NCBI GenBank assembly: GCA_958510825.1
Contig: OY294049.1
Coordinates: 5,518,001-5,582,000, forward strand
Length of the DNA stretch: 64,000 nucleotides
Origin: Brachypterus glaber
Lineage: Eukaryota > Arthropoda > Insecta > Coleoptera > Kateretidae
Reading direction: 5' to 3'
In this document: positions 45,662-56,620 of the stretch, one piece after another
How the letters are laid out: each line of letters opens with the position of its first letter
How positions within the stretch are numbered: the stretch's first letter is position 1
Made by a program: the position numbers and the translations under genes
Notes under the pieces: model-generated
The model's database searches: none
What the model saw: the letters and a program-made list of their open reading frames with translations, nothing else
What the model was told of the DNA's origin: nothing

Positions 45662-46647
45662 GGGCTAAAAAGTATACATAAGTATACCCAATGATAAGCA
45701 TGTATTGTACATGTAATTACATGTACTCGTTTGTAAATACCGAACACGTTTACTTTTTTGTTGTTGTATTCTATGCAATATATAGTGGTTGGCGCATATA
45801 CAACTATTTATTGTTGTATACTATAACCAAATTACGTTATTAATTATGCTTTTGGTCTATCAGTGTAATTAACATACTTTTATTTTTGTATTTTTTTATT
45901 TTTGGTAATATATAAATAAGATATTGTTTTAACTTATTAAGTTTATTTTTATAAAAATACAAAGAAAAAGTTTCGTATATTTCCAAAGTCTTTTTTAATG
46001 CTTTTCTTATTGTTTTGCGAATAAATTCACATCTCTAAAGGGATCTCTCCCTCCTGAGATATATACCACAGCTTTTAAGCTTTGGTTTTTGGTAACTAGG
46101 TATAAGCGAAATTCTATTTAGGATAGATATTATTAGCAGGAAATCCCTCAGAAACTTATCATTCCTATTATTTCTCTACATTACTTTTATGTATTGAAAT
46201 GTATTATTTTAGATAAGCTATATTAATTTTCAATTTCTGATATTTAGCGAACCGAAAAAGATAAAATATTTTTTTTATGAACTTTATTATAAAAGCTTCG
46301 TTTAGCAATAGTCCGGGAAAAATAAGATTAAATGCTGTATTTATTTTTAGTTTAGGAGAAAAGGGTATTTTTAACTAAACTCATATTTGATCACAGAATA
46401 TATAAAAAATGTTGTGACATCCAAACTTCTATAATGATAATTAAACATATAGCATTAGCATTAGCATACAGCATTAGCATTTATATGGCAAACTGATCTG
46501 GAAAACTCTAGTTGTAATCTGATCACTGAGCAGTGGGTCTTATTTAGAGGTGAGTAAAATTTTATTACTCACTAGAAAATCGCATTAGTCAAACATAAAT
46601 CGTGTTCTCGGTTAATATTTTTATTTATATTTGCAAAAATTTTATAT
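45662..46647. other. Non-coding spacer
   Basis: AT-rich sequence without a gene. A short AGCATT/AGCATTAGCAT direct repeat lies at about 46450-46480. Confidence 0.4.
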
Positions 46648-47542
46648 TAGAGGAAGGGTAGCAAATGTGGGCTAGGTCTTGTAATATAGGCTAGGTGAGT
46701 TTCTTAGCTGTCCGATGCAGTTCTCTGCATCCGACTATCGCAAATCGTAAATGGCGAAGTTAAACTTCCACAGTAAAGATTACTTAATTAAATCATACAT
46801 TCGTTGACGTTTGAGAATTTATTTTTATTTTCCGTCCTTTTCAGCAAGCCACAGAACTTTTTTAGGTAAGTTTATAAATTCCGTTACCTGATAGATAACA
46901 ATGTTTTCAAAACCATTTCTGCAACAAATTAAAGCCACATAATCGGGCTTTGATGTGTGCTTATTAATTTTCTTCTAATTACTGAGTTTTAGACATAACC
47001 TCTTTTGTTGTATACACCGAGTATTTTTGCAATATGGGCCATCCCTGTGTTTCTATTATGGGCTATATAGAACTATGTATTTAAGCCTAGAATTTTTCTA
47101 GGAGGCCAAGAAAAGATCAGCAACAGCCAAGAATAGAAGAAAATGGAACGAGGGCGATATGGAACGCGCTATAATAGCGATGAGGCAGTACGTTCTATAT
47201 TAGGAGTTATTTGATTTATTATTTCATTTTAGATATAACTTTTGTACTTTTAACTTATTGCGACCAATAAGAGTGATTGCCACTTCAAATCTAATATTTA
47301 TTACACAATTTTGGGGGCAGCCCATATTTAGGGCCAATTTCAAATCGACACAAAAGTGCACCTTCTCACTATTTTCGAAATAATGAATTTATTATTTGTT
47401 TTAATCAATATGAATTTATAACAGGTTCTGACTAATTAATATAGCTATCGTTGGGTACGTTTGGTATTGGAACTAAACTTTTATTTATTTTTTTTACAAG
47501 AAAAAATAAAATGGGTAGCCCATATTTGCTTCCTTTCCTCTA
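46648..47542. mobile_element. pogo-type DNA element, 891 bp, TA target
   Basis: Inverted ends GAGGAAGGGTAGCAAATG (46650) and, read inward from 47540, GAGGAAAGGAAGCAAATA continue into TGGGCTA. Both are flanked by TA. The 3' third (47222-47540) is almost identical to 56622-56941. Inside, 47102-47203 encodes a helix-turn-helix fragment of pogo/CENP-B type, which fits the TA target. Most of the transposase is missing, so it is non-autonomous. Confidence 0.7.
47102..47203 (+). pseudogene. pogo-type transposase N-terminal fragment (psq helix-turn-helix)
   Basis: A 33-codon frame from an acceptor-like TTTTTCTAG to a TAG stop. It reads AKKRSATAKNRRKW then NEGDMERAIIAMR, closely following the start of pogo/Tigger/CENP-B DNA-binding domains (K/R-rich tract, W-[ST]-E-E-D-[ML]-x-x-A-[IL]-x-A-[VM]-R). 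The second half of the first helix-turn-helix, the CENP-B-type domain and the DDE catalytic domain are all gone. There is no in-frame ATG upstream (the codon before is TAG), so it would have to be read as an internal exon. It identifies the parent of the enclosing TA-flanked element. Confidence 0.6.
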
Positions 47543-47544
47543 CT

Positions 47545-47826
47545 TTTATTATAGGGATCAGTTCTAGTAATTTCAAAAGTAATCCTATTAAACACATAAA
47601 AGTTATGAGGGGTTAAAAAAATTAAAAAACCATCATTTTCAAAAAAAAAACTACTTTTTTTATTTTTCGCAAAAAGAAAATAAAAAAAGAAATTAAAAAA
47701 AATCTGATTTTTGTTATTTTTTTTTTATTTTTCGAAAAAACAAAATTATTTTTTTTAAGGCAATATACCATTTACTGTGAATAGTATATAATGGAACGCG
47801 TAGCATTATATATCTTCACGGCTTGT
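47545..47826. mobile_element. AAGCCGTGAAGATAT element, 3' fragment
   Basis: GGGATCAGTTCTA and AAAAGTAATCC blocks, then ATATACCATTTACTGTG and GTAGCATTATATATCTTCAC to CGGCTT, match the right part of 35431-36318. It begins directly after the pogo-type element. Confidence 0.6.
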
Positions 47827-48744
47827 TTTTTTTTTGTGGGCCGATATAGTTATTATAATTAATCTGCCTTAATTTAGTTCATTCTTTAACAAGAGTAGTG
47901 ACATAATAAAACCATAGATCTAACAATAGGAAGGACATTTGTTGGAATGCGTTTAAATCATGTTTAAATGTAAAACTATAAATTAGCATTTTAATAACAT
48001 ATCCAAATATTTAAATGTAGCATAATAAATTAAAAAAATCATTATAGACCATAACTCAAAATTACTCATACAGAGTCACTCATACATTAGTGTAACTAGG
48101 GCGGGTCCGCGAGACCACAAGTATCAGTATCAGCTTCTTGAGACGGAGGTATTATGTTGAAAAATTTAATTTTAAATAATTTAATTATTAATTTATTGAT
48201 AATAATATTCTTTAAGGGGTATACCCACAATAAGAGTCCCGCACTTTGAGAAATAGTGTGTAATATTATGTTTATTTCGAGAATTATATCAGGCCGTTTT
48301 TTAATCAAAACTTCCTCATGAACCAAAAAATGTTTGTATAGTGAACATTTTCTCACAAGCAAGTCTCGTGAGCATATGTGGAGCAAACATGTAAATACCG
48401 ATAAATCCACATTTTGCATATTATGACCTAAGTATCGATTCTTACTAATTTTGTAGCGCTTTCTTGATATAGCGCATCATATACAAGCAAAAGCCGTAAA
48501 TTATATGACCCATGAACAGTTTTCGCCAGTTTTAGGATTTAAAAAAAAATTGTGATTACGCTGTACAAGTTTTCTGCTAATATCTTAAAATTTAATAACA
48601 TGGATCTATCGGTTTTTGCATATCTGCTCCACATATCGATGGTCTAGCGTACAAAGGTGCTAAGTATATAGGGAAACCTTAAGTACTTAGCAGTTTGCCG
48701 TTCATAATTATGATTATAATCATTAAGTGGAAGAGAGCGCACGA
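47827..48744. other. Non-coding DNA; one unconvincing ORF
   Basis: A minus-strand 107-codon ORF (48096-48419) has no recognisable domain and its second half is Ile/Lys/Asn-rich as expected for noise. About 48335-48365 is mirrored, diverged, at 50365-50398 (GAGAAAATGTTCACTATAC), so the ORF start lies in repeated DNA. Confidence 0.35.
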
Positions 48745-48941
48745 TAGTAAGTTCCCTAGTAGAAATTTAACGTTAGAATAACGTTTTTCTAACGTTAGAA
48801 AACTGTATAAAAGAACGTTATAAAATATGTGCAAATGTCCCGCTTTTTAACGTTAGAATCAAACGTTAGTCACAAACGTTAATCTAACTATAAAGAACTT
48901 TCACTTTCGGATTTAGACCGTGTTAATGGATTTTCACTTTC

Positions 48942-48977
48942 CGACGTTTCGTCTCTTACTACTAGAGACATCTTCAG
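48942..48977 (-). ncRNA. Hammerhead-like RNA motif of Penelope-like element
   Basis: On the minus strand: CTGAAGA, one extra T, a 6-bp stem GTCTCT/AGAGAC with a 7-base loop, then GAAACGTC. Both conserved core boxes (CUGANGA and GAAA) are intact. It lies just downstream of the GIY-YIG ORF; hammerhead motifs are known in Penelope-like retroelements. The extra base and the undefined stem I make cleavage activity uncertain. Confidence 0.5.
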
Positions 48978-49020
48978 GGATTAATCTGAAACTAAGTTTC
49001 GAATCAACTTGTGTCACTAT

Positions 49021-49605
49021 TTATGACGAGTTGTGGTTATTCACCCGTGACGAGGTTTTTCCTATCAAAGACTTCCATATCGCAGGTAAGTGGTAACCAG
49101 TGTCCCGATTGATATTGTTAGGATGCTTGATGATTTCTATCGATTCCCGTATCTTCCTTGGCATTTTTCTATTTTCTGTTAATATTTGTTTTGTTTCAGA
49201 CAAATTGATTTTATGACCTGTTTCATGTACATGTTCGGCTACTGCCGATAAGGAAATTTGTTTCTTTCTTATATTGCGCTCATGCTCTTGAAGTCTTGTA
49301 GAAATTTTTCTCTTAGTTTCACCTATGTAAACCGTACCACAAGAGCAGGGTATTTTATATACGCCTTCTGAACTCAGGGGTATTTTGTCTTTTGTTGAAG
49401 TCAAACATTGACCTAATTTTTGGTTGGACCGAAATATAGGCTTAATATTTGACTTCTTCAAAAGTTTACCTATTTTATCCGTGATACCGCTTACATAGGG
49501 AAGTATAACTTGTGTCTGTCTGTCATTGTCACTATTGTCCTGTTGTTTGGGTCTGGGATTTCTGTATTTGTATATGGTCTTATTAATGTCTTTAGTTTTT
49601 TGTTA
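49021..49605 (-). pseudogene. Penelope-like element, C-terminal linker and GIY-YIG endonuclease
   Basis: The frame is open from just after a TAA near 49606 down to 49021. The linker carries ILPYVSGITDKIGKLLKK, a typical Penelope motif before the endonuclease. It is followed by the GIY-YIG domain: GVYKIPCSCGTVYIGETKRK, then the STRLQEHERN helix with its conserved Arg, and SAVAEHVHETGHKI, which has the CCHH-like Cys/His set. HPNNINRDTGYHLP closes the domain. The endonuclease part looks intact and normal in length, but the reverse transcriptase that should precede it is absent, so the copy is 5'-truncated. There is no ATG; the nominal start near 49461 is TTG. The GIY-YIG nuclease makes the target nick for this retroelement class. 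Confidence 0.85.
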
Positions 49606-50584
49606 GAAATACGTTATTAGTAAGTTTAATTTCTAACTTTCGGAGGGGGCGTGGCCAACTAGGAAATTTCTACCTGCATCATAAAATGGCAGCTGGAGAC
49701 AAATTTATTCATATAAATAAATCTTAAAGTATTTTAGCAATCATAATATTTTTAAACATTACATTTATTTATAAAATATCCATCTTTTTAGGTGGCCCTA
49801 AATATTTTTCGTATAATATGCTGTTATGCTTCGATAAATACGGTTACCTCTCAGAAAAACTTTATATTTACTTAGTTAATATTTATTTAATCATTCAGAA
49901 TCTTAAAATATTTTTACAATTATAGTACAGCGTTGCCAGACTTACTATAATTTTGACTTTTGGGGGATATTTTTTTAAATAGAAATAATAAATAATTATC
50001 AAACCTAGGCACATAGCTGTCTGAAATGAGTATTTCCAGCTAAAGCTTACGTATTAATAATGGAAATTTAAAAAATATTTAAAGTTAGAAAAGGGTTAGA
50101 ATTTAGTTGGGAAACTAACGTTAGATTTATGTATTTTATAACGTTTTTGTCAAACGTTAGTTTTTAAGGTTAGATTTATATATCTTATAACGTTTTTGTC
50201 AAACGTTACTTTTTAAGGTTAGATTTATATATTTTATAACGTTATTGTATAACGTTTGAGACTAAACATAAAAATGTCACTAATCTAATGTTATGTTAAG
50301 TTAGATTTATGTACTTTTCTACCAGGGTTCCTATCGTTACTATCACGTTACAGTTAGTAACGTGACTTGCTTGCGAGAAAATGTTCACTATACCCAAGTT
50401 TAAATTGGGTGTACGGGTTAATGAAAAGGTCACCTTCGGTGTTTAAAGTTAATTTTTCCGTAACTTTATCAAAATATTTATATAAGATTAACAAAATAAA
50501 TATGTTTGAATAAAAACCAGTTAGATAATATCGAAAACAGCAGCGAACAAGGTTGTACAAATATTTTATGCTAATAAAATCACA

Positions 50585-51161
50585 AATTTTGTTAGGGCTC
50601 CAAAGAACCCTATTATCCCTGTATCTGTCGCTTTTAAAACAGCTCTCATTAATCAAGAAACCCACATAAAACACACCCGTAATTGGATTACGAGAAACGA
50701 CTGTAAACATGCAAGAGCAGCCCTTCCCACTCCGTGTGAAAAGACAGCACGCTTTTGTATGCAACTAAAAAGGGATAACCTAAGACAGTTTGCAAGCATC
50801 GTAACAGGTCACTGCAAAATAAATAAGCATCTTAACATCATGGGGAAGCCAGTCGACCCCATCTGTAGAGGATGCTACATGGAAGAGGAAACAATGGAAC
50901 ATGTGTTATGTCACTGTCCAGCGTTAGCCTTAATAAGAGGGTCCATGCTAGACGAGTACGGCTCGACATGGCCGGTATAAGCAGCATCACTCCCAGACAT
51001 CTTCTTAGATATATTCAAAGAATTGGATGGCTGAGAGGCTAAATTGCTGCGACCTAAGGGAGGTAGTACAATGGGCCCAGCTAATTAGCTGGGCCACTTA
51101 AGTGGCCTAAGTGCGTGTAGCTACCCTCCACCCTAATAACCATAACCATAACCATAACCCT
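50585..51161 (+). pseudogene. R1/LOA-like LINE, ORF2 C-terminal fragment with 3' tail
   Basis: A plus-strand frame open from 50525, clearly LINE-like from about 50585: TRNWITRNDCKHARAALP, then LRQFASIVTGHCKINKHL and the Cys/His motif CRGCYMEEETMEHVLCHCP (C-x2-C...H...C). Such a motif ends ORF2 of R1-clade and related non-LTR retrotransposons, after the RNase H or RT region. An in-frame TAA at 50978-50980 interrupts it. The same frame continues sensibly (SLPDIFLDIFKELDG) to TGA near 51034, so the stop is a lesion. The 3' UTR ends in AACCAT tandem repeats (about 51135-51160). The ATG at 50759 is internal. The long minus ORF across 50354-50764 is a shadow. Confidence 0.8.
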
Positions 51162-51164
51162 ATT

Positions 51165-51785
51165 AGATGCTATGCTACGCATCCATTATATATTATTCAC
51201 AGTAAATGGTATATTGCATTTTCCAAAATACCTACGTAGATATGTATGTATGTAAAATTAAAAATAAAAAAAAATTAAATAATATCTTTTTTGAAAAACT
51301 AAAGAAATTTGAAAAAAAAACTATTTTCTTTTAGCAAAAACCGAAAAAATTAAAAAAGAAATTAAAAATTATTTTTTTCTGTTATTTTTTAAAAAAGTTC
51401 TCCCCATAGCTCCCCATATTTTTTTTGTTTTTGGGGGGATTACTTGATTCTTATAATAAAAGTAATTTTTCCAAAAAGTTAATCAGAATTTTCTTTCAGT
51501 TTTTTTTTGATTGTTTTTTTAATTTAACCCCCATAACTTTTTTGTTTCTAGGGGGATTACTTTCAAAAACAATAGGGATCTTCCTCTTATAGAACTTAAT
51601 TTTTCCTGAAAATTTTGAAGTCGATCGGATTATTCGTTCTTGAGTTATTGTATCTACGAAAAACGTGACACCGGACAGACCGACAGACAGACAGAAGTTT
51701 GGATGTTTGTCTAGGACTATTTTTGAATTTTTTTGAAAAATCGAAACTACCGTATATTATTCATAGCGGTGAATAATATAACAAA
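51165..51785. mobile_element. AAGCCGTGAAGATAT element, reversed copy lacking outer end
   Basis: GCTATGCTACGCATCCATTA, CACAGTAAATGGTATATTGC, the GGGGGATTACTTTC blocks, GGATTATTCGTTCTTGAGTT and a GACAGACAGACAG tract match 35431-36318 in reverse. The terminal AAGCCGTGAAGATAT itself is missing next to the LINE tail. Confidence 0.6.
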
Positions 51786-51940
51786 ATATTAGAACTTATC
51801 TGCAGGAAAGTAAGTGCGGTGGAACCGTATATGTGATCGTCACCTGCTTAAGTGTGAGATGTGAAGAAAGGTTTTGTGGTCAATGACTCAGAACTGTGAT
51901 ATTATTTTTGCAATATTATTATTTAAGTATAATGATACTA

Positions 51941-52675
51941 TACAGGGTGATCCATAACTGACATGCCAAAATTTAAGAGGTGATTCTAGATCCAAAAATA
52001 TAAAAAAAGTTCCTATAAAGGTTGGTCCGGAAATGAGCCCTAAGGGATCTAGGGCCCTTTAAAATTGTAATAAAAATAAGGTTTTTAATTAATAACTCGG
52101 GTACCGTTTAAGCTAGAGCGGCGAGCTTTTGCATGTATACTAGTATTAATAAGGGCAATAAGTTTATGTTAATTTATTTTTTTAATTTATCCAGAGGCGT
52201 ACCCAGACGGACAAAATATATGAGGCTTAAAACATTTTTGCCCCAAACTTTTCTATGTGTATGTTTTTTGGATTTGTTGTAAAAAATATAGATTTCTAGA
52301 GTAAAAATACATATAAAATATCATATAGTGTAACACTGTAGGAGCAACCGTTATCAAAAAAAATGCAATTAAGAGGAAGTAACATTTTGTGCCACCAAAA
52401 ACGTTACTTTTTAAAAGGCTATTACTCCTTTAATATTAAATTTAGGTGTTTTGGTGTATAATACTTTTTTGCTCAGTTTTAAATGAAGAATCACCCTGCA
52501 GCATTAAAATTTTATTGGTGCTTTTTTTTGTTTCCCATTCAATACGTCATCTTCGAAGGGCCGTAGCTCCCTTAGGGCTCATTTCCGGACCAACCTTTAT
52601 AGAAACTTTTTTTCATATTTTTGGATGTAGAATCACCTCTTAAATTTCGGTACGCGAGTTCTGGAACAGGCTGTA
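51941..52675. mobile_element. TACAGGGTG-family element, full copy
   Basis: TACAGGGTGATCC (left) and, inward from the right, TACAGCCTGTTCC bound 735 bp. The inverted repeats continue through AAATTTAAGAGGTGATTCTA, ATCCAAAAATAT and GGTTGGTCCGGAAATGAGCC for about 110 bp. Left-end fragments recur at 32903 and 61250. The superfamily is not assigned. The small ORFs on both strands of the right arm are not genes. Confidence 0.65.
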
Positions 52676-52859
52676 TGTTTATTATATTAAGTACATTTAC
52701 TTTTATATGTATTATACATGTATACATAAAATAACAAAAATATATGCAATACATATTGGATAAATCATTGCCTTTTAAGGAAGTAGAAATTATGTACACC
52801 TTATACGGAATAAAATGCGCAAAATAAAAAATGTTACCTATATTCTAATAGTTTAACAC

Positions 52860-54031
52860 TTAACCCTTTAGGGGGCAAGAGGTAGGGGCGTTGTGTTAGG
52901 CTAATTTTTAAAATTGCGTTTCATTAAAATGGGTATTTTTAGAACAAAAAAGCTCTTATTTTGACATTTCTTGCTGTTACTAGGGTAAATATGAAATAAA
53001 CTATATTTTTTCTACGACTGCTTTAGAATGTAAGCAAATACACACACTTTTCAAACACAGAATGAATCCATTCTAGCTCTAGATACGGTATGAATATTCC
53101 GTATCAAGTGTTAGAATGAGCACATGTAGTGCCATCTCTTGTTTATAAAATTAAAGAAAACTGTAGCAAAATTAGAAAAAATATATACATTTTACCATGA
53201 AATATTGAATAATTTAATGCAATTTAAAGTTTTGCTTTAAAATTACATAAAGTTTATTAGTTTTTCTTAATATTTGACGAGTTTTTTATTAATTTAGTTC
53301 AAAAAATTAAAACTTCTCCATCTATTGTTAAATATTTAAACCTGATATCTGTCACAACAATCTGACATAAGCTTCAATTTTTGCATTATAATTTGTAAAT
53401 GTGTGCTAAAATTAAATAAAAATCTTTTTTAAGTACTGATTTGATAAAATTATTAAATAACAATTATTGCTTTATTTAAAAATATGTGTTTCGTTACATT
53501 TACAATGTCGAGTCACAAAAAACATTGTTTTTAACCTTGTCCGCAGTTTAAAGCCATACAGTGTTTCATATTTGCAGTCGAAGAAAAAGTATAGTCTACA
53601 ACACGTATGGAATAGTCATTCCGCGCTCGCGGGACCGTCATACTCGCCTGCCGGCTCGTATGACAAACTCTCCGCTCGCGCGGAATATTGTCTATTCCAT
53701 ACTAGTTATAGAATATACTATTCTTACGCTAGGTTTATAAAGTAAATATACATATATCTTAGTACTGACAATTATATTTTAACCTTTTTCATTCACTTTT
53801 TTTATGTTATGAGGTACGTAAAGTTAGTGTTTTTTGTGGACCACTAAGATATTATCTTTCCACCTATTACCGAATTAGTGGCATGCGTATATCCCAGAGT
53901 CTTCAACAGATGTCAGCAGTATACTAATAATTTAAAATAATTAAGGGAATAGATTTCATTGTTGGGCACAGCTTTGGAAGGAATATAAAGTCGGTAAGAA
54001 GATAGTATCCCAGGAACACCTAAAGGGTTAA
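52860..54031. mobile_element. piggyBac-type non-autonomous element, 1,164 bp, TTAA target
   Basis: TTAA + CCCTTTAGG (52860-52872) and CCTAAAGGG + TTAA (54019-54031) bound the unit. A TTAA duplication with CCC...GGG ends is the piggyBac signature. No transposase remains. It carries the nested GC-rich hairpin at 53605-53702; the 92-codon plus ORF across that hairpin is not a gene. Confidence 0.65.
53605..53702. repeat. Nested three-tier hairpin, GC-rich
   Basis: Outer stem GTATGGAATAG/CTATTCCATAC (53605-53615, 53692-53702), middle stem ATTCCGCG/CGCGGAAT (53618-53625, 53679-53686), inner stem GTCATAC/GTATGAC (53637-53643, 53658-53664). The inner stem encloses TC-GCC-TGCC-GGC-TC. It has the same architecture as 7776-7867 and 58028-58123 with unrelated arm sequences. 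Confidence 0.7.
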
Positions 54032-54135
54032 CGTGGTAATAACAAAGGACCTCAAAAAAAAGTTATAAACCAGACTATATTTTTTCTACGAATTTTTGGG
54101 CGCTAAAAACGAATATGGCAATGAAAAAATCTTGA
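54032..54135. other. Short spacer
   Basis: AT-rich DNA between the piggyBac-type element and the LINE tail. Confidence 0.4.
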
Positions 54136-54346
54136 CCAAATCAAATCAAATCAAATCAAATCATTTATTTCGTTCGTAGAAACAAGTTTTTGAACATGTC
54201 TAAGAGAATTACATAAAAATGTTAGATATGTTAAATTACATAATTGTTAACTTACAGATTAAAAGCTTATCATAAGCACAAAAATAGGTACGTCACAGAT
54301 ATAAAATTATAGAATGAGTATATACATGTGTTTATACAGTATACTA
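54136..54346 (-). mobile_element. LINE 3' UTR with (GATTT)n tail
   Basis: After the stop of the LINE fragment the minus strand runs ~200 bp and ends in about five GATTT units (plus-strand AAATC repeats, 54138-54162). A short tandem tail in place of poly(A) is common for Jockey/CR1-type elements. Confidence 0.7.
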
Positions 54347-55022
54347 TCACTTAACCAATGGCCATTTAAAATCATTTACTTTATAGAAACATTCTTTTAA
54401 TAGAGTTTTCTTTACTGTTTTTCTAAACAGGTGTACGTTTTTAATGTTTTTTATGTCACAGGGTAACAAATTGAATAGTTTTAAGCCAACATGTATGGGA
54501 GATTTGTCATAAGTTTTATATAATCTTCGATAATGCATATGAAAGTTATTAGCATTTCTAGTGAAATAATCATGAACTTGGTTGTTTGTGACATAAGTAG
54601 TTTTATTTTTATAGGCATTTGTTAGCAGTTCAAGAATTAGGATACATGGTAGTGAGAGAATGTTCATGTTTAGAAATAGAGGTTTACATGGGTGATTATA
54701 TGAAGCCCCAGCTAGGCAGCGTAAAACACGTTTTTGTGCCCGGAAAACATATTCAAAGTTTGTTGAGAGACCCCACGTTAAGATCCCATAAGATAACCGT
54801 GATTCTATATTGGCGTGGTAAAACATGACTAATTGAGGTCTTGTCAGTATACGCTTTAAGGCTCGTACTTGATAGCAGGTTGTGTTAATTTGTTTGATTA
54901 GTTTATCGCATTGGGCGTTCCATGCTAAGGTTTCATCTATTGTTACACCCAGAAAAGGTACTTGATCAACTCTTTCAATGTTTTTGTCATTAATTTCTAA
55001 GTTAATATTATTTAGATTCCTC
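54347..55022 (-). pseudogene. LINE ORF2 C-terminal part (after RT active site)
   Basis: Open from about 55022 with no in-frame ATG until 54826. It starts NLNNINLEIN, then VPFLGVTIDETLAWN, the Jockey/CR1-type segment that follows the RT palm. It continues FYHANIESRLSYGILTWG and ends with a conserved-looking C-terminal domain (CKPLFLNMNILSLPCILILE then HVGLKLFNLLPCDIK). It is in a different frame from the upstream RT ORF. The two frames overlap across 55012-55022, where the upstream frame ends FTPIKRGI-stop. Together they are one broken ORF2. Confidence 0.8.
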
Positions 55023-56620
55023 TTTTTATTGGTGTGAAATCATACATGATAATTTTTTGTTTTATGAAATGTGGGAGATCATTTATAAATAAGATAAAAA
55101 GGATGGGCCCCAGGATAGATCCCTGGGGCACGCCCATGTCTACCTCTATTGGTTCAGAACGGTAATTTTTTGTGTAATCTTTTGATTTGTGTCTCACCTG
55201 TACAATCTGCTTTCGATTGTGCAGGTATGACTCAAGCCAATCATATGCCTTGCCCCTTATTCCGTAGCGATAAAGCTTATCTAGTAAAGTTTGAATTCTG
55301 ACACAGTCAAATGCCCTGCTGAGATCACAAAATATCCCAGCAGGGCATTCGCCTGCGTCCACATTGTCTAAGAGATTACTTAGGAAGCATAAGGTGGCCG
55401 TAGAGGTTGACCGACCTTGACGGAATCCGTGTTGTGAGTCATCAATAATCTGGTTTATATGTAGAAATGTTATTAAGCGATCAAGCATACAATATTCAAA
55501 TAATTTTGAAAAGGCGGGGGCGAGTCTGTAGTTCTCCATCAGTTTCGCCTCCCCTTTCTTGTATATGGGGATTATAAGTGAGTTTTTGAGTTTGGAGGGG
55601 TAGATGCCCTCTGTGAATGACATGTTTACTATATGCGCTAGGGGGGAGGAGATAAACTCCGCTACACTTTTTATGAGTGAGACAGGGATATCATCTGGCC
55701 CCGCTGAGTATTTATTTTTAAGTTTTGTTATTAGAATTCTTTCAATTTCTTGTTCAGAAAAAGCCATTAAAAATAAACTATTTTTTACACTTTTGTAGTG
55801 TGAATTATCAATATTTGTTTTTGGGATATTATTTGTAATCTTTAGGGGGGCTTCTTTAAAGAATTTATTAAAATTATTTGCAATAAGCTGGGGGTCATGT
55901 ACTGTGCCCTCATTAAATGAAAGGCTGAGGTTCTTGTGAACCTTTTTCTTGCCCGTTTGTTCCCTAATAACTTGCCAGGCAGCGCTGGACACATTATTGG
56001 AGCTAAAAATCTTATTTTGATAAAATTCTTTTTTAGTTTGTTCTACTAGCAGCGCGTGGTTACTCTTTTCTTTTAAGTATTTGTTTTTCAGTGATGGAAA
56101 ACTTTTTTGGAGTATGTATAGATCTTTTAGGTTAGCACTAGATTTTTTAATATTGTTGGTTACCCATTTGTTTTTTGTATTTGGGACACTAATTGTTTCA
56201 ATAGGAAAAACATTATTAAAAAGGGATTCAAAAATTTCTGTAAATTTGTTGTATTTGTTTTCTGTCCCCTGAATAGAGAATACCTCCTCCCAGCTTTCTT
56301 TTTTAATCAATTCACAAAAGGCATCAACGTTAGTTTTTGAAAATTTTCTTTGTTCAGATAACTCATTTGGTTTATTATAAACATTAATTGCAGTGTCAAA
56401 TAATATTGTTCGATGATCAGAGAAGGTGTTACATTCTACCTGGCATTCACCCGTGTTTTCAAGGTTAGTGAATATTTTATCAATCACTGAACCTCCCCTA
56501 AGTGAAAACCTAGTTATGTCACAAACCTTAGGAGTTAGATTATACGATTGAAGAAGAGTGTTAAACTCTTTGTTTTCAGAATTAGAAAGGGTTTTACAGT
56601 TAAAATCTCCACATAGTATT
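55012..56620 (-). pseudogene. Jockey/CR1-like LINE ORF2: endonuclease end plus RT lacking its catalytic box
   Basis: The frame continues upstream of the nominal start (GTG, 56487) to 56620, giving the endonuclease motif CGDFNC and later TFSDHRTIL (the SDH motif of EEP nucleases). The 5' part of the endonuclease is cut off at 56621. The RT has SAGPDDIPVSLIK, LIIPIYKKGE, DDSQHGFRQGRST, motif A GIFCDLSRAFDCV and motif B GVPQGSILGPILFILFINDL. After that, IIMY runs directly into DFTPIKRG-stop. The Y-A-D-D box and about 50-65 following residues are deleted, and the frame is lost. NYR is followed at once by LAPAFSKLFE, so the usual PIS residues are also missing. The copy cannot be active. Confidence 0.88.

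Larger units (their letters stand above)
48745..50332. mobile_element. Inverted-repeat element with AACGTT-rich arms enclosing a Penelope fragment
   Basis: CCTAGTAGAAA at the left (about 48756) is mirrored by TTTCTACCAGG at the right (about 50325), with GTTC adjacent on both sides as a possible 4-bp target duplication. Both arms are crowded with AACGTTAG words. The right arm contains three tandem 49-bp units (50118-50262: GTTAGATTTATRTAT, TATAACGTTTTTGTCAAACG). The Penelope-like fragment 48942-49605 lies inside. Superfamily unknown. Confidence 0.5.

Noticed and set aside
48096..48419. 107-codon minus ORF
   Set aside because: No recognisable domain, Ile/Lys/Asn-rich second half, start within a repeated segment; not enough to call a gene.
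50354..50764. 136-codon minus ORF
   Set aside because: Antisense to the R1-like LINE fragment, which has clear motifs on the plus strand.
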